Shown here one piece after another: positions 1 to 11,314 of a DNA stretch of 64,000 nt. Origin of the DNA: Rhodobiaceae bacterium (GTDB lineage: Bacteria; Pseudomonadota; Alphaproteobacteria; RS24); NCBI GenBank assembly GCA_002721725.1, contig PBLK01000007.1:1-64000 (forward strand), read 5' to 3'. Each line of letters opens with the position of its first letter. Position 1 is the first letter of the stretch. The notes beneath the pieces are model-generated. The model was not told the origin of the DNA, made no database searches, and saw nothing but the letters and a program-made list of their open reading frames with translations. The translations under genes and the position numbers were made by a program.

Positions 1-1160
<1,160 letters not shown>

Positions 1161-1239
1161 GTGACTATGTGGCGCTGAGCAGCGTCATAATGGACATCTC
1201 GGGAGGTTAAACGCCTCAATGGTTGGCAACGACCAGTAA

Positions 1240-2418
1240 TCAGCCTCTACTAAGCTCTCGCATTGCGTTGTCTAATCCTTCGAGGGTAAGCGGATACATG
1301 CGGTCGCTGAAAAGCTGCTTGATGATTTGCAAGCTTGCCGTATGTTCCCAATAGCGTTCTCCCAGCGGATTCAGCCAGACACAATTTTCATATATGTCCG
1401 TTACTCGTTTTAGCCAAAGTGCACCCGGCTCTTCGTTCCAATGTTCCACGCTGCCGCCCTCATATGTGACCTCGTAGGGGCTCATGCTAGCATCGCCGAC
1501 AAAAATCACTTTGTAATCACTTCCATATGTATGCAGCACATCCCATGTGTTCATCTTCTCTGTATGGCGGCGCATATTGTCTTTCCATACGCCTTCATAC
1601 AGGCAATTATGGAAATAGAAATATTCCATATTTTTAAACTCGCTACGCGCTGCGGAAAACAATTCTTCACACAGGCGAATATGCGGATCCATAGAGCCGC
1701 CAATATCAAAAAAAACCAGCACTTTCACTTTATTGCGGCGCTCAGCAATCAGCTTAATATCGAGATATCCAGTATTGGCAGTCGATTTAATTGTGTCTTC
1801 AAGGTCTAGCATATCGGCTTCGCCATCGCGCGCAAATTGGCGCAAGCGGCGCAACGCGACTTTAATGTTGCGTGTACCAAGCTCTACCGAGTCGTCGAGA
1901 TTTTTATATTCGCGCTTGTCCCAAACTTTAACAGCTTTGAAGTTTTTATTTTTTTCTTGGCCGATGCGCACGCCTTCTGGGTTGTAACCATCGGAGCCGA
2001 AAGGCGAGGTGCCGCCCGTACCGATCCATTTATTGCCACCTTCGTGGCGGCCTTCTTGCTCCTCGAGGCGCTTTTTCAGCTCCTCCATGATTTTGTCCCA
2101 GCCGCCAAGTTTCTCGATCTCTGCCTTTTCCTCTTCGGTCAGAAATTTTTCAGTCAGCGTTTGCAGCCAGTCTTCCGGAATTTCAGCGATATCGCCTTCG
2201 CCCAGGCTTTCCAGCCCCTTAAATACATGACCAAATACTTGGTCAAATTTGTCGAGGTTGCGTTCGTCTTTCACCAATGCAGATTTTGACAAATAGTAAA
2301 AATCCTCGACATTATTGTCGATGACTTGGAGATCGAGTGCTTCTAAGAGCGAGAGATATTCGCGCAAGGAAACTGGCACATTGGCCGACTTCAACTCATG
2401 GAAAAAATTTACGAACAT
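1240..2418 (-). CDS. VWA domain protein, CoxE-like, partner of MoxR ATPase
   Basis: A 392-residue cytosolic protein with a von Willebrand factor A domain in its C-terminal half. The metal-ion-dependent adhesion site reads DIGGSM (residues 238-243, DxGxS form), followed by a VGDASMSPYE loop. The N-terminal 120 residues are helical and acidic, with a Lys/Glu-rich stretch near 90-120. It lies 24 bp downstream of the MoxR-type AAA+ gene on the same strand, the standard MoxR-VWA pairing, in which the ATPase remodels or inserts cofactors into a target and the VWA protein bridges to it. The target is not visible here: no CO dehydrogenase, Rubisco or nitric oxide reductase gene is adjacent. The assignment to the CoxE-like group is by overall sequence. 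Confidence 0.85.
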   Translation of the reverse strand: MFVNFFHELKSANVPVSLREYLSLLEALDLQVIDNNVEDFYYLSKSALVKDERNLDKFDQVFGHVFKGLESLGEGDIAEIPEDWLQTLTEKFLTEEEKAEIEKLGGWDKIMEELKKRLEEQEGRHEGGNKWIGTGGTSPFGSDGYNPEGVRIGQEKNKNFKAVKVWDKREYKNLDDSVELGTRNIKVALRRLRQFARDGEADMLDLEDTIKSTANTGYLDIKLIAERRNKVKVLVFFDIGGSMDPHIRLCEELFSAARSEFKNMEYFYFHNCLYEGVWKDNMRRHTEKMNTWDVLHTYGSDYKVIFVGDASMSPYEVTYEGGSVEHWNEEPGALWLKRVTDIYENCVWLNPLGERYWEHTASLQIIKQLFSDRMYPLTLEGLDNAMRELSRG

Positions 2419-2442
2419 ATGGTTCGCTCCCGTTCAACCGCA

Positions 2443-3294
2443 CTAATTGCGCTCGCGACGCGCTAAAAAAGCAAGTCGCTCAAACAAATGCACATCTTGC
2501 TCGTTCTTTATTAGCGCGCCATGCAGCGGCGGAATCATCTTACCTGCATCCTGCTCGCGCAGCGTCTCAGGGTCAATATCTTCGTTCATAAGCAGTTTTA
2601 GCCAATCTAACAATTCAGAGGTTGACGGTTTTTTCTTTAGGCCTGGCACATCGCGCACTTCGTAAAAAGAGCTCAGTGCTTGCTTTACTAGGCGGTCTTT
2701 GATGTCAGGATAATGCACATTGATGATTTGGCTCATCGTGTCGGCATCAGGGAAAGAAATATAATGAAAGAAGCAGCGGCGCAGAAACGCGTCTGGCAAC
2801 TCTTTTTCATTATTCGAGGTTATAATGACCAAGGGCCGTTGCGCCGCTTTAATCGTTTCGCCCGTCTCATAGACATAAAATTCCATTCGGTCGAGTTCTT
2901 GCAGCAAGTCATTGGGGAATTCGATATCTGCCTTGTCAATTTCGTCAATCAATAGCACCACGCGCTTGTCTTGCTCAAAGGCCTCCCAAAGCTTGCCCTT
3001 GTTAATGTAGTTTTTGACTTGTTTCACACGCTCATCGCCGAGCTGACTATCGCGCAGGCGGGTGATTGCGTCATATTCATACAAGCCTTGCTGTGCTTTG
3101 GTGGTCGATTTAATATGCCAGGTGATTAGCTCCATATCCAAGGCTCTAGAAACTTCCTCTGCTAGCACAGTTTTTCCGGTGCCTGGCTCACCCTTTATCA
3201 GCAACGGACGCTCTAACGTTAACGCGGCATTCACCGCGATGCGCAAATCTTCCGTTGCAATATAATTCTCTGTACCCTGAAATTTTTCGGTCAT
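2443..3294 (-). CDS. MoxR-family AAA+ ATPase
   Basis: Chaperone-like AAA+ ATPase of 283 residues. Walker A is GEPGTGKT (residues 35-42), Walker B is VVLLIDEIDKAD (from 112), and sensor-1 lies in VIITSNNEKELPDAFLRR. An in-frame ATG exists four codons upstream (3306), but GGAAAGAG inside those codons makes an apt ribosome site for the ATG at 3294, which I chose. It is the first gene of a two-gene unit with the VWA protein. MoxR/VWA pairs act in metalloenzyme maturation or stress functions; the substrate cannot be told from the neighbours. Confidence 0.9.
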   Translation of the reverse strand: MTEKFQGTENYIATEDLRIAVNAALTLERPLLIKGEPGTGKTVLAEEVSRALDMELITWHIKSTTKAQQGLYEYDAITRLRDSQLGDERVKQVKNYINKGKLWEAFEQDKRVVLLIDEIDKADIEFPNDLLQELDRMEFYVYETGETIKAAQRPLVIITSNNEKELPDAFLRRCFFHYISFPDADTMSQIINVHYPDIKDRLVKQALSSFYEVRDVPGLKKKPSTSELLDWLKLLMNEDIDPETLREQDAGKMIPPLHGALIKNEQDVHLFERLAFLARRERN

Positions 3295-3420
3295 AACTCT
3301 TTCCATTTTCGGTTTGACGGCAGATCAACTTTATCAAGTGACACATATGGCGGCAGAGATTAAGGGCAAGGGCAAAGCGGCGCAACCCCATATTGCTGCT
3401 ATTAAAGGCTTTATCGATGC

Positions 3421-3449
3421 TTGATTTTAGGCCTCAGATTGAATATAGA
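3421..3449 (+). promoter_or_regulatory. Candidate sigma-70-type promoter of dksA
   Basis: TTGATT at 3421-3426 and TATAGA at 3444-3449 are separated by 17 bases, about 50 bases before the dksA start. Both hexamers match the housekeeping consensus in four or more positions. This is a pattern match only. Confidence 0.45.
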
Positions 3450-3502
3450 CAAAGCGCTTGCTGACTTGCAGGGCATGTATAAGAGACTGTTAAGAGGCTT
3501 AC

Positions 3503-3919
3503 ATGGCGACGCGAATTCCTAAAAACTATGTGCCAAGCGATGATGAACCCTTCATGAATGCCAAGCAGCGCGAGTATTTTCGCCGCAAGTTGGTCGATTG
3601 GAAAGATGATATCATTAAAGGCACCAAGGAAACCGTTATTGGGCTTCAGAATGAAAGCGTACAGCACCCTGACGATATTGACCGCGCTAATTCAGAAGCT
3701 GAAAAACAACTAGAATTACGCACACGCGACCGCCATCGTAAGCTGATTAACAAAATCGATTCGGCGTTGCGCCGCATTGAAGATAAAACTTATGGCTATT
3801 GCGAAGAAACCGGCGAGCCGATCAGCCTAAAACGGCTCGATGCGAGGCCCATCGCCACCTTAGGGCTGGAAGCGCAAGAGCGACATGAGAAACGCGAGCG
3901 CGTTTATCGCGACGACTGA
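3503..3919 (+). CDS. dksA: RNA polymerase-binding transcription factor DksA (single-cysteine form)
   Basis: DksA enters the RNA polymerase secondary channel and, with ppGpp, adjusts rRNA and amino-acid promoter activity. The 138-residue protein keeps the coiled-coil tip motif DxxDxA (D57, D60, A62). The C-terminal globular domain has YGYCEETGEPIS: of the four zinc cysteines in the E. coli protein only the first remains (C100), the others aligning with T103, G121 and A124. Alphaproteobacterial DksA is known to look like this, so the zinc is probably absent while the fold is kept. An AAGAGG ribosome site precedes the ATG. It is monocistronic between the MoxR unit and recA. A second, shorter DksA/TraR protein lies at 41.4 kb. 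Confidence 0.93.
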   Translation: MATRIPKNYVPSDDEPFMNAKQREYFRRKLVDWKDDIIKGTKETVIGLQNESVQHPDDIDRANSEAEKQLELRTRDRHRKLINKIDSALRRIEDKTYGYCEETGEPISLKRLDARPIATLGLEAQERHEKRERVYRDD

Positions 3920-4013
3920 TTCTTCAAACCTTCGGTGTTTGCTCTGTTTCGGCACTTATTCACACTGCTGAAATCCCATAAATTTCAATAAAAACAACAA
4001 CGTAAAATTGTTC

Positions 4014-4043
4014 TGGACAAATAGAACAAAATGAGAACATAAT
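4014..4043 (+). promoter_or_regulatory. recA promoter with alphaproteobacterial LexA (SOS) box
   Basis: GAAC at 4024-4027 and GAAC at 4035-4038 are separated by exactly seven bases, the direct-repeat LexA box known from alphaproteobacteria. It sits between a possible -35 (TGGACA, 4014-4019) and -10 (CATAAT, 4038-4043) with an 18-base spacer, so bound LexA would block RNA polymerase. An extra GTTC at 4010-4013 lies just upstream. The box itself is seen directly; the -35/-10 assignment is inference. Confidence 0.85.
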
Positions 4044-4090
4044 GTCGTATTGCTCGCTGTGACGAGCTATGAAATAACGGATGAGACATT

Positions 4091-5191
4091 ATGGCTGAAG
4101 TGGTGAACCTCATGGAAAAGAGTGAAGAGAAGAAAAAGGCGCTGGAAGCAGCCCTTTCTCAAATTGAAAAAAATTACGGTAAAGGCTCGGTGATGAAACT
4201 GGGTGATCCTGAAAATGTGGTGGAAATTGAAGCCATCTCAACCGGTTCGCTGGGCCTGGATGTTGCGCTGGGCATTGGTGGACTGCCAAAAGGCCGGATT
4301 ATTGAAATTTACGGGCCAGAAAGTTCGGGCAAAACGACGCTGGCGTTGCACACGGTGGCCGAAGCGCAAAAAACCGGAGGCATTTGCGGCTTTATCGATG
4401 CCGAGCATGCGCTCGATCCGGCCTATGCCAATAAGCTGGGCGTTAATATTGAGGAATTGCTGATATCACAACCCGATAATGGTGAACAGGCCTTGGAAAT
4501 TGCCGACACGCTGGTGCGCTCAGGCGCGGTTGATGTGCTGGTTATTGACTCGGTGGCAGCATTGACCCCGCGAGCGGAATTGGAGGGCGATATGGGCGAC
4601 AGCCTGCCGGGTCTGCAGGCGCGTCTGATGAGCCAAGCGCTGAGAAAACTTACCGGTTCAATCTCGCGTTCAAATACAATGGTGATTTTCATCAACCAAA
4701 TTCGTATGAAAATTGGTGTCATGTTCGGTTCGCCCGAGACCACGACTGGCGGTAATGCGCTGAAATTTTATTCGTCTTGCCGTTTGGACATTCGACGTAT
4801 CGGCGCGATCAAAGATCGCGATGAAGTTATTGGAAACCAGACCCGTGTAAAAGTAGTGAAAAACAAGGTGGCGCCGCCTTTCCGCGTCGTCGAATTTGAT
4901 ATTCTCTATGGCGAAGGTATTTCCAAAATGGGCGAATTGATTGACCTCGGTGTTAAAGCAAATGTGGTTGAGAAATCAGGTAGCTGGTACAGCTATGGGC
5001 CTCAGCGCATCGGACAGGGCAAAGAAAATACCCGTAAATTCCTTATCGAAAACCCTGATATTGCGGCGGAGATTGAAGAAAAAATCCGCGCCGATGCAGG
5101 GCTCATCGATGTTGAGGCTTTGACGCAGGAAGAAGCGCACATGGCAGAAGGTCAGGACGACGAACCAAGCATTGAGGAAGCGGCTGGATAA
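4091..5191 (+). CDS. recA: Recombinase RecA
   Basis: Forms ATP-dependent filaments on single-stranded DNA, catalyses strand exchange and triggers LexA self-cleavage. 366 residues against 353 in E. coli. Walker A is GPESSGKT (residues 75-82); also seen are the [15 protein letters not shown] block, the [18 protein letters not shown] block and the DNA-binding loop region around MSQALRKL and [14 protein letters not shown]. The C-terminus is acidic, as usual. GGATGAG precedes the ATG. An SOS box lies upstream and a factor-independent terminator downstream, so it is a single-gene, LexA-controlled unit; alaS follows, as in many alphaproteobacteria. Confidence 0.98.
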   Translation: MAEVVNLMEKSEEKKKALEAALSQIEKNYGKGSVMKLGDPENVVEIEAISTGSLGLDVALGIGGLPKGRIIEIYGPESSGKTTLALHTVAEAQKTGGICGFIDAEHALDPAYANKLGVNIEELLISQPDNGEQALEIADTLVRSGAVDVLVIDSVAALTPRAELEGDMGDSLPGLQARLMSQALRKLTGSISRSNTMVIFINQIRMKIGVMFGSPETTTGGNALKFYSSCRLDIRRIGAIKDRDEVIGNQTRVKVVKNKVAPPFRVVEFDILYGEGISKMGELIDLGVKANVVEKSGSWYSYGPQRIGQGKENTRKFLIENPDIAAEIEEKIRADAGLIDVEALTQEEAHMAEGQDDEPSIEEAAG

Positions 5192-5210
5192 TTCCGACCC
5201 TATCGGACAG

Positions 5211-5240
5211 AAAAGGCTCGGCATTTGCCGGGCCTTTTTT
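5211..5240 (+). terminator. Rho-independent terminator of recA
   Basis: AAAGGC-CGGCA and TGCCG-GGCCTTT arms form a GC-rich hairpin, ending in a run of six T at 5235-5240, 20 bases after the recA stop codon. Confidence 0.85.
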
Positions 5241-5357
5241 CTGGTATAGAGGTTTTCGTGCGCAGCATTTTATGTCTGTTTTGAGCCGCTTTGAAGCGCC
5301 GCTAATGCTTGTCGCTGCGGCCCATAGCGGTTACAACAACGTAGGAGCAAGAGAAAC

Positions 5358-8027
5358 ATGTCAACCGGCTTGGCGGATATCCGCAGCGCATTTCTAGACT
5401 TTTTCGGCGAAAGAGAGCATGAGGTCGTCGCCTCAAGCCCCCTTGTGCCGCTTAATGATCCGACGCTTTTGTTTACCAATGCGGGCATGGTGCCGTTCAA
5501 AAATTATTTTACGGGTCAAGACGTGCCACCCTATCAGCGTGCTACCTCTTCGCAGAAATGTGTGCGTGCCGGTGGCAAGCATAATGATCTCGACAATGTC
5601 GGCTATACCGCGCGTCATCACACATTTTTCGAAATGCTCGGCAATTTTTCCTTTGGCGATTATTTTAAGGAAGAGGCGATTGACTATGCATGGCAGTTTC
5701 TGACCAAAGAGTTGCAGATTTCGAGCGATAAATTATTGGTCACGGTCTATGCTGAAGATGATGAAGCGTTTAATTTATGGGGCAAAATTGCTGGTTTGTC
5801 GGAAGAAAAAATCATCCGCATCACCACATCGGATAATTTTTGGTCAATGGGCGATACAGGCCCGTGTGGCCCGTGTTCGGAGATTTTCTTCGACCACGGC
5901 GAAGGTATTGCCGGTGGCCCGCCGGGTAGCCCTGATGAAGATGGTGACCGCTTCATTGAGATTTGGAACCTCGTTTTCATGCAATTTGAGCAACAGGCGG
6001 ACGGCACGCGCATTGACTTGCCCAAGCCCAGCATTGATACCGGCATGGGGCTGGAGCGCATCAGCGCTTTGCTGCAGGGCAAGCATGATAATTACGATAC
6101 CGACCTTTTCTATCATTTGATTGAGGCATCGGCCGACCATTCGGGCCAAGGCATAAGGGGTGCGCATGCCATCAGTCACCGCGTCATTGCCGATCATTTG
6201 CGCTCTTCAGCTTTTTTGATTGCCGATGGGGTGCTGCCGTCCAATGAGGGGCGCGGGTATGTACTGCGCCGCATTATGCGCCGCGCCATGCGCCACGCGC
6301 ATATGCTGGGCGCGAAAGAAACGCTTTTATGGCAGCTTGTGCCGGCGCTGAAAACGCAAATGGCGGCGGCCTATCCTGAACTGGAGCGGGCAAACGCGTT
6401 GATTGTCGAGACGTTACGTCATGAGGAAGAACGCTTTCGCGATATGCTGAGCCGCGGGTTGAAATTGCTCGACGATGAGGTCGGCAAATTATCGGGCGAT
6501 ACATTACCTGGTGAGGTTGCTTTCAAACTTTACGACACTTACGGCTTTCCGCTTGATTTGACGCAAGACGCGCTGCGCGAGCGCGGCTTGGCAGTCGATA
6601 CGCACGGCTTTGACGCGGCGATGGAAAAACAACGCGCCGAAGCCCGTGCCAATTGGAGCGGTTCGGGCCAAGAAGAAACAGAAGCGGTATGGTTCGATTT
6701 ACGCAATGAGCACGGTGCCAGCGAATTTGTCGGCTATCAATCGACTTTCGCGGAAGGGCAAATTTTGGCCATTGTCAAAGACGGAAAGCCTGTTGCCAAA
6801 GCTAAAAAGGGCGACGACATTGCCCTGATGCTCAATCAAACCCCGTTTTACGCTGAAAGCGGTGGCCAGGTCGGTGATACGGGTTTGGTGTCCGATGGGG
6901 ACGGGCTGACGGTTGACATTTTCGATACGCAAAAAATGCTCGGCGACGTGCATTTGCTGCGTGGCAAGGTGCGCGCAGGTCATATTGAGACGGGTGCTTT
7001 GGTGCACCAGCAGATCGATGGCCATCGTCGCGATGCCATTCGCGCCAATCACTCGGCGACGCATTTGCTGCACGAGGCCCTGCGCCGCGTTTTGGGCGAC
7101 CATGTGACGCAAAAAGGCTCGCTGGTCAATGAGCATCATTTGCGTTTCGATTTTTCTCATCCGCGCGCCATGAATGACAATGAAATCGATGAAGTGGAAG
7201 CCTTGGTCAATAATATCATCCGCCAAAATGAAGAAGTGGCGACGCGGTTGATGACGCCAGAAGAAGCCATTGAAGCGGGCGCGCTGGCACTGTTTGGTGA
7301 AAAATACGGGGACGAAGTGCGCGTTTTATCAATGGGCTTGGGGAAGAATGATGATGATACTGCATCCTATTCGGTTGAATTGTGCGGTGGCACACATGTC
7401 AGCCGCCTCGGCGATATCGGATTGTTAAAAATCTCGCAAGAAGGAGCGGTCGCTTCCGGCGTGCGGCGCATTGAAGCGCTTACAGGCGAGGGCGCATTGG
7501 CACAAATCTCAGCGCATGAGCATCTGCTGCATGCCGCGACAAGTGAATTGAAAGTGGCCGTCGAAGACTTGCCGGCCCGTGTCGCTAAATTGGTTGAGGA
7601 ACGCAAAAGCCTCGACCGCCAATTGGCGGAGGCCAAAAAACAATTGGCACTTGCCGGGCCAAGCGGCCCGGTGGGTCAAAGCGGCGGCGAAGAAACGGCC
7701 AGCCGTGATGTCAATGGTACAGTATTTATGGCGCGCTGTTTGCAAGGCCTACCGGCCAAGCAATTGCGCGGTCTTGTTGATGAAGGCAAAAGGCAAATCG
7801 GCAGTGGCGTGGTGGTGTTTGTCGGCATTGATGGCGACAAGGCGGGTATTGCTGTTGGTGTCACCGATGATTTGACGGATAAATTCAATGCGGTTGAACT
7901 CGTGCAGGCCGGTTCCGAAGCGCTAGGCGGCAAAGGAGGCGGCGGGCGTTCCGATATGGCGCAAGCCGGCGGCCCCGATACGGGCGCAGCCGACGCAGCT
8001 ATCGCGGCAATTGAGAAATTGCTCTAG
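5358..8027 (+). CDS. alaS: Alanyl-tRNA synthetase
   Basis: Charges tRNA-Ala and hydrolyses mischarged Ser/Gly-tRNA-Ala. 889 residues (E. coli 876). The N-terminal class II catalytic domain begins with the usual [10 protein letters not shown] and contains [18 protein letters not shown]. The editing domain carries HSATH (H565, H569) and C676-GGT-H680, the four zinc/editing residues. The C-terminal DHHA1 domain ends with the glycine-rich GGKGGGG segment. A GGAG ribosome site lies about 12 bases before the ATG. It converges with icd with only three bases between the stops, leaving no room for a dedicated terminator. Confidence 0.98.
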   Translation: MSTGLADIRSAFLDFFGEREHEVVASSPLVPLNDPTLLFTNAGMVPFKNYFTGQDVPPYQRATSSQKCVRAGGKHNDLDNVGYTARHHTFFEMLGNFSFGDYFKEEAIDYAWQFLTKELQISSDKLLVTVYAEDDEAFNLWGKIAGLSEEKIIRITTSDNFWSMGDTGPCGPCSEIFFDHGEGIAGGPPGSPDEDGDRFIEIWNLVFMQFEQQADGTRIDLPKPSIDTGMGLERISALLQGKHDNYDTDLFYHLIEASADHSGQGIRGAHAISHRVIADHLRSSAFLIADGVLPSNEGRGYVLRRIMRRAMRHAHMLGAKETLLWQLVPALKTQMAAAYPELERANALIVETLRHEEERFRDMLSRGLKLLDDEVGKLSGDTLPGEVAFKLYDTYGFPLDLTQDALRERGLAVDTHGFDAAMEKQRAEARANWSGSGQEETEAVWFDLRNEHGASEFVGYQSTFAEGQILAIVKDGKPVAKAKKGDDIALMLNQTPFYAESGGQVGDTGLVSDGDGLTVDIFDTQKMLGDVHLLRGKVRAGHIETGALVHQQIDGHRRDAIRANHSATHLLHEALRRVLGDHVTQKGSLVNEHHLRFDFSHPRAMNDNEIDEVEALVNNIIRQNEEVATRLMTPEEAIEAGALALFGEKYGDEVRVLSMGLGKNDDDTASYSVELCGGTHVSRLGDIGLLKISQEGAVASGVRRIEALTGEGALAQISAHEHLLHAATSELKVAVEDLPARVAKLVEERKSLDRQLAEAKKQLALAGPSGPVGQSGGEETASRDVNGTVFMARCLQGLPAKQLRGLVDEGKRQIGSGVVVFVGIDGDKAGIAVGVTDDLTDKFNAVELVQAGSEALGGKGGGGRSDMAQAGGPDTGAADAAIAAIEKLL

Positions 8028-8030
8028 TGC

Positions 8031-9248
8031 TTAGGCCGACAGCGCCTTTTCAAGATTTTCATTGAGCTTGTCGAGGAAGCCCTCCGTACTCAGCCATTCT
8101 TGACCTTCACCGACCAGTAAAGCTAAATCTTTGGTCATCGAACCGCGCTCGACAGTTTTAACGCAGGTTTTTTCCAGCGTCGTTGAAAAATTGGCCAATG
8201 CTTCATTTTTATCCAATTCAGCGCGCTTGGTGAGGCCGCGCGTCCACGCGAAAATGGAGGCAATGGAATTGGTAGAGGTCTCTTCACCGCGCTGATGGGC
8301 GCGGTAATGACGTGTTACCGTACCATGTGCCGCTTCGGCTTCCATTGTTTTGCCATCGGGCGTCAACAGCACGGATGTCATCAGGCCGAGTGAGCCAAAG
8401 CCTTGCGCTACCGTATCGGACTGCACGTCGCCGTCATAATTTTTGCAGGCCCAGACAAATTTTCCGTTCCATTTCAGCGCGGCGGCTACCATATCGTCAA
8501 TTAGCCGATGCTCATAATCGATGCCTAAACTATTGAATTTTTCCTTAAACTCGGTATCAAAGACTTCCTGAAATAAATCCTTAAAACGCCCGTCATAGGC
8601 TTTCATAATGGTGTTTTTTGTTGACAGGTATAGTGGCCAGCCGCGGTCAACGGCATAGAGCATGCATGCACGAGCAAAGTCGCGAATGCTGCTATCCAGA
8701 TTATACATGGCCATTGAAACCCCACCGCCGGGGAAGTCGAACACGTCAAATTCTTTAACTTCGCTGCCATCCTCAGCTTCCCATTTAAGCGTCAGTTTGC
8801 CTTTTCCAGGCACAACAAAATCAGTAGCACGATATTGGTCGCCATAGGCGTGGCGACCGATAACAATCGGATCGGTCCAGCCCGGCACAAGGCGCGGCAC
8901 ATTGCGGCAAATAATCGGCTCGCGGAAAACCGTACCACCCAAAATATTACGAATAGTGCCATTGGGCGAACGCCACATTTTCTTCAGGCCAAATTCCTCA
9001 ACGCGGGCTTCATCAGGCGTTATAGTCGCGCATTTTACGCCAACGCCGATTTCCTTAATGGCTTCCGCCGAATCGATGGTGATTTGGTCATTCGTGTCGT
9101 CGCGCGCTTCAATGCCAAGATCGTAATATTTCAAATCAATATCAAGGTAAGGGTTGATGAGCTTGTCCTTAATCATCTGCCAGATGATGCGGGTCATTTC
9201 ATCACCATCAAGTTCAACGATCGGATTCTCAACTTTGATTTTCGACAT
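8031..9248 (-). CDS. icd: NADP-dependent isocitrate dehydrogenase (eukaryote-like homodimeric type)
   Basis: Oxidatively decarboxylates isocitrate to 2-oxoglutarate in the TCA cycle, giving NADPH. 405 residues. The start [16 protein letters not shown], the phosphate-binding [13 protein letters not shown], and [20 protein letters not shown] mark the eukaryote-like (type II) family typical of alphaproteobacteria rather than the E. coli type. [13 protein letters not shown] supplies the NADP-contacting region. GAGGG lies ten bases ahead of the ATG. It is divergent from trmJ and convergent with alaS, so it is transcribed alone. Confidence 0.97.
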   Translation of the reverse strand: MSKIKVENPIVELDGDEMTRIIWQMIKDKLINPYLDIDLKYYDLGIEARDDTNDQITIDSAEAIKEIGVGVKCATITPDEARVEEFGLKKMWRSPNGTIRNILGGTVFREPIICRNVPRLVPGWTDPIVIGRHAYGDQYRATDFVVPGKGKLTLKWEAEDGSEVKEFDVFDFPGGGVSMAMYNLDSSIRDFARACMLYAVDRGWPLYLSTKNTIMKAYDGRFKDLFQEVFDTEFKEKFNSLGIDYEHRLIDDMVAAALKWNGKFVWACKNYDGDVQSDTVAQGFGSLGLMTSVLLTPDGKTMEAEAAHGTVTRHYRAHQRGEETSTNSIASIFAWTRGLTKRAELDKNEALANFSTTLEKTCVKTVERGSMTKDLALLVGEGQEWLSTEGFLDKLNENLEKALSA

Positions 9249-9329
9249 TTTCGTCCCTCACTCAAATTGCATGTCATATAGCAAAATGCCCGCATTGATA
9301 AAAGCCCGTCTTTGGCTTATTTCACGGAG

Positions 9330-10181
9330 ATGGAAAGAAAAACCGCATTGTCTCCGGCAATTATTCTTGTTGGCGCCCAATTGGGTGAAAATATCGGCAC
9401 GGTGGCGCGCGCTATGCTCAATTTTGGCCTCACCGACTTGCGCTTGGTCAGCCCGCGCCCGGGTTGGCAAATGGAGCGCGCCATAAAAGCCTCAGCCGGT
9501 GCTGAGGCGTTGATTGAAAACCATCTTCTGTTTGAAACGGTCGGGGAGGCGACGGCCGATTTAGGTTATTTGGTCGCAACGACAGCGCGCCAGCGCGATA
9601 TGGTGAAGCCGGTGGTGACACCGGCGGCAATGGCTAGGGCTATGCGGACGCGGCAGTCGGAAAGTCATCCTCAAAGCGGCATTTTATTCGGCTGCGAGCG
9701 GACCGGGCTTAATAATGACGACATTTCACTGGCCGATGCGATTTGTTCCGTTCCGCTCAATCCGGACTTTTCGTCACTCAATTTGGCACAAGCCGTGTTG
9801 TTGATGGGATATGAGTGGTTCCAAACTGCCGACGCGACGCCCAGCGAGCAACTCGAGCTGCATGATGCGCGTCCAGCCACACGCGGTGAAATAAACGCGA
9901 TGTTTACCCATTTAGAATCAGCACTAGATGCAGCGGGATTTTTGGCGCCTACCGAAAAAAAACCCGCTATGGCGCGCAATATCAGAAACATCTTCAATCG
10001 CAGCGCCCTGACCGAGCAAGATGTGCAGACATTGCGCGGCATGGTTAATGCGCTGCTGCGATGGCCGCGTGGCGCGCGGGACAAAGCATTAAAGCCGCGC
10101 GTGGCGGCTATTTCGCGCGGTTTGCCCGACCCAGAGACGGCATCGGAAAAAGCGCAAGAAAAGGACGAAAATCCTGTTTGA
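9330..10181 (+). CDS. trmJ: tRNA (cytidine/uridine-2'-O)-methyltransferase TrmJ, SPOUT family
   Basis: SAM-dependent 2'-O-methylation of position 32 of tRNAs. The N-terminal 160 residues hold the SPOUT/TrmH fold: NIGTVARAMLNFGL, ILFGCERTGL, and the knot region VPLNPDFSSLNLAQAV. The C-terminal extension (about 100 residues, helical) is TrmJ-like. The ATG at 9330 begins MERKTALSPAIILV, which fits homologue length; an upstream in-frame TTG (9312) is the alternative. Neither start has a clear ribosome site, so the start is uncertain. The rpsD promoter overlaps its stop codon. Confidence 0.88.
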   Translation: MERKTALSPAIILVGAQLGENIGTVARAMLNFGLTDLRLVSPRPGWQMERAIKASAGAEALIENHLLFETVGEATADLGYLVATTARQRDMVKPVVTPAAMARAMRTRQSESHPQSGILFGCERTGLNNDDISLADAICSVPLNPDFSSLNLAQAVLLMGYEWFQTADATPSEQLELHDARPATRGEINAMFTHLESALDAAGFLAPTEKKPAMARNIRNIFNRSALTEQDVQTLRGMVNALLRWPRGARDKALKPRVAAISRGLPDPETASEKAQEKDENPV

Positions 10182-10205
10182 CATTGCGCGTGCCATGCGT
10201 ATATT
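10178..10205 (+). promoter_or_regulatory. Strong sigma-70-type promoter of rpsD
   Basis: A perfect -35 TTGACA (10178-10183) and a near-consensus -10 TATATT (10200-10205) are separated by 16 bases. The -35 overlaps the trmJ stop codon. The start codon of rpsD follows 62 bases after the -10. It is the best promoter match in the window, fitting a ribosomal protein gene. Confidence 0.75.
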
Positions 10206-10267
10206 ACGCGCCAATCGCGGGAAACATCTCGCGCTTTTTATTTGAGCTAAGGTAAGGATAGCGCCGC

Positions 10268-10888
10268 ATGAGCAAGCGCCTTTCGACAAAGTATAAAATT
10301 GATCGTCGCATGGGCGAAAACATTTGGGGTCGTCCGAAAAGTCCGGTCAATCGCCGTGATTACGGCCCTGGCCAACATGGCCAGCGCCGTCGAGGAAAAT
10401 TGTCAGATTTCGGCACGCAATTGCGCGCCAAGCAGAAGCTGAAGGGCTACTATGGCAACATTTCTGAGAAGCAGTTTAAGGGCATTTATGCAGAAGCTGT
10501 TCGGGTGAAGGGAGACACCAGTGAAAATCTCGTTGGTTTGCTTGAAAGCCGCTTGGATGCAGTAGTCTATCGAGCCAAATTCGTTGCAACTGTTTTCGCA
10601 GCACGGCAATTCGTTAATCATGGTCATGTGATGGTCAATGGCCGCCGTTGTAATATTCCTAGTCGTCGTTTGAAAATTGGTGATGTGGTTGAGGTGCGTG
10701 AAAAATCACGCAACCTCAATTTTGTTTTGGAAGCAATTCAGAGCGCAGAGCGCGACGTGCCGGAATATATGGTAGTCGATCATAGCAAAATGTCGGCATC
10801 GCTGTCGCAAGTGCCGCAATTAGCCGATATTCCTTATCCGGTTCAAATGGAACCGAATCTGGTGGTCGAGTTTTACTCGCGCAATTAG
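10268..10888 (+). CDS. rpsD: 30S ribosomal protein S4
   Basis: Primary 16S rRNA-binding protein that nucleates assembly of the 30S body. 206 residues, the usual length. Seen: N-terminal [37 protein letters not shown], and the S4 RNA-binding domain ([40 protein letters not shown]). The N-terminal zinc cysteines of some S4 proteins are absent. AAGG lies 10 bases before the ATG. Monocistronic with its own promoter and a strong terminator. Confidence 0.98.
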   Translation: MSKRLSTKYKIDRRMGENIWGRPKSPVNRRDYGPGQHGQRRRGKLSDFGTQLRAKQKLKGYYGNISEKQFKGIYAEAVRVKGDTSENLVGLLESRLDAVVYRAKFVATVFAARQFVNHGHVMVNGRRCNIPSRRLKIGDVVEVREKSRNLNFVLEAIQSAERDVPEYMVVDHSKMSASLSQVPQLADIPYPVQMEPNLVVEFYSRN

Positions 10889-10920
10889 ACTTTTGATTTT
10901 GAGTTTTGACTCATATCGAC

Positions 10921-10956
10921 AAAAAAGCCCGCCGAATATTGGCGGGCTTTTCTTTT
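10921..10956. terminator. Bidirectional Rho-independent terminator between rpsD and grxD
   Basis: AAGCCCGCC and GGCGGGCTT arms with a 7-base loop. The plus strand ends in TTTTCTTTT, and the minus strand ends in a T run made from the AAAAAA at 10921-10926. It serves the convergent rpsD and grxD-bolA units. Confidence 0.9.
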
Positions 10957-10969
10957 GCATCGTTAATAT

Positions 10970-11296
10970 TCAGGCCGCTTCAATGCCTTTTTCGTCGAAA
11001 TAGGGGCGCAATTCGCCTTCCTCAAACATCTCGCGGATTATATCGCAGCCGCCGACAAACTCACCCTTCACATAAAGCTGAGGAATGGTCGGCCAATTGG
11101 AAAAGGTTTTAATGCCTTCACGCAAATTGCCGTTTTCCAGCACATTGACGCCCTTAAAAGGAACTCCGATATGCGACAGTATTTGTACCACTTGGCCGGA
11201 AAAGCCGCATTGCGGGAAAACTGGTGTGCCCTTCATGAAAAGTACCACATCGGCGCTGTCAATTTCGCCTTGAATAATGTTGTTTATATCGCTCAT
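10970..11296 (-). CDS. grxD: Monothiol glutaredoxin, Grx4 family
   Basis: Binds and transfers [2Fe-2S] clusters with glutathione and a BolA partner. 108 residues with the monothiol active site CGFS (C30), and the glutathione-binding [19 protein letters not shown]. It lies 18 bp downstream of the bolA-like gene, on the same strand, and both follow the purine genes. Glutaredoxin and BolA proteins form heterodimers, so this adjacency supports an iron-sulfur trafficking role. Confidence 0.95.
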   Translation of the reverse strand: MSDINNIIQGEIDSADVVLFMKGTPVFPQCGFSGQVVQILSHIGVPFKGVNVLENGNLREGIKTFSNWPTIPQLYVKGEFVGGCDIIREMFEEGELRPYFDEKGIEAA

Positions 11297-11314
11297 TTGC
11301 TTTTCCTTCTTTGA

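Noticed and set aside
3347-3424. 25-codon open frame before dksA
   Set aside because: It has no ribosome site, is short, and overlaps the candidate dksA promoter region.
6699-7226. Long open frame opposite alaS
   Set aside because: It mirrors the alaS coding sequence on the other strand and shows no domain or ribosome site.
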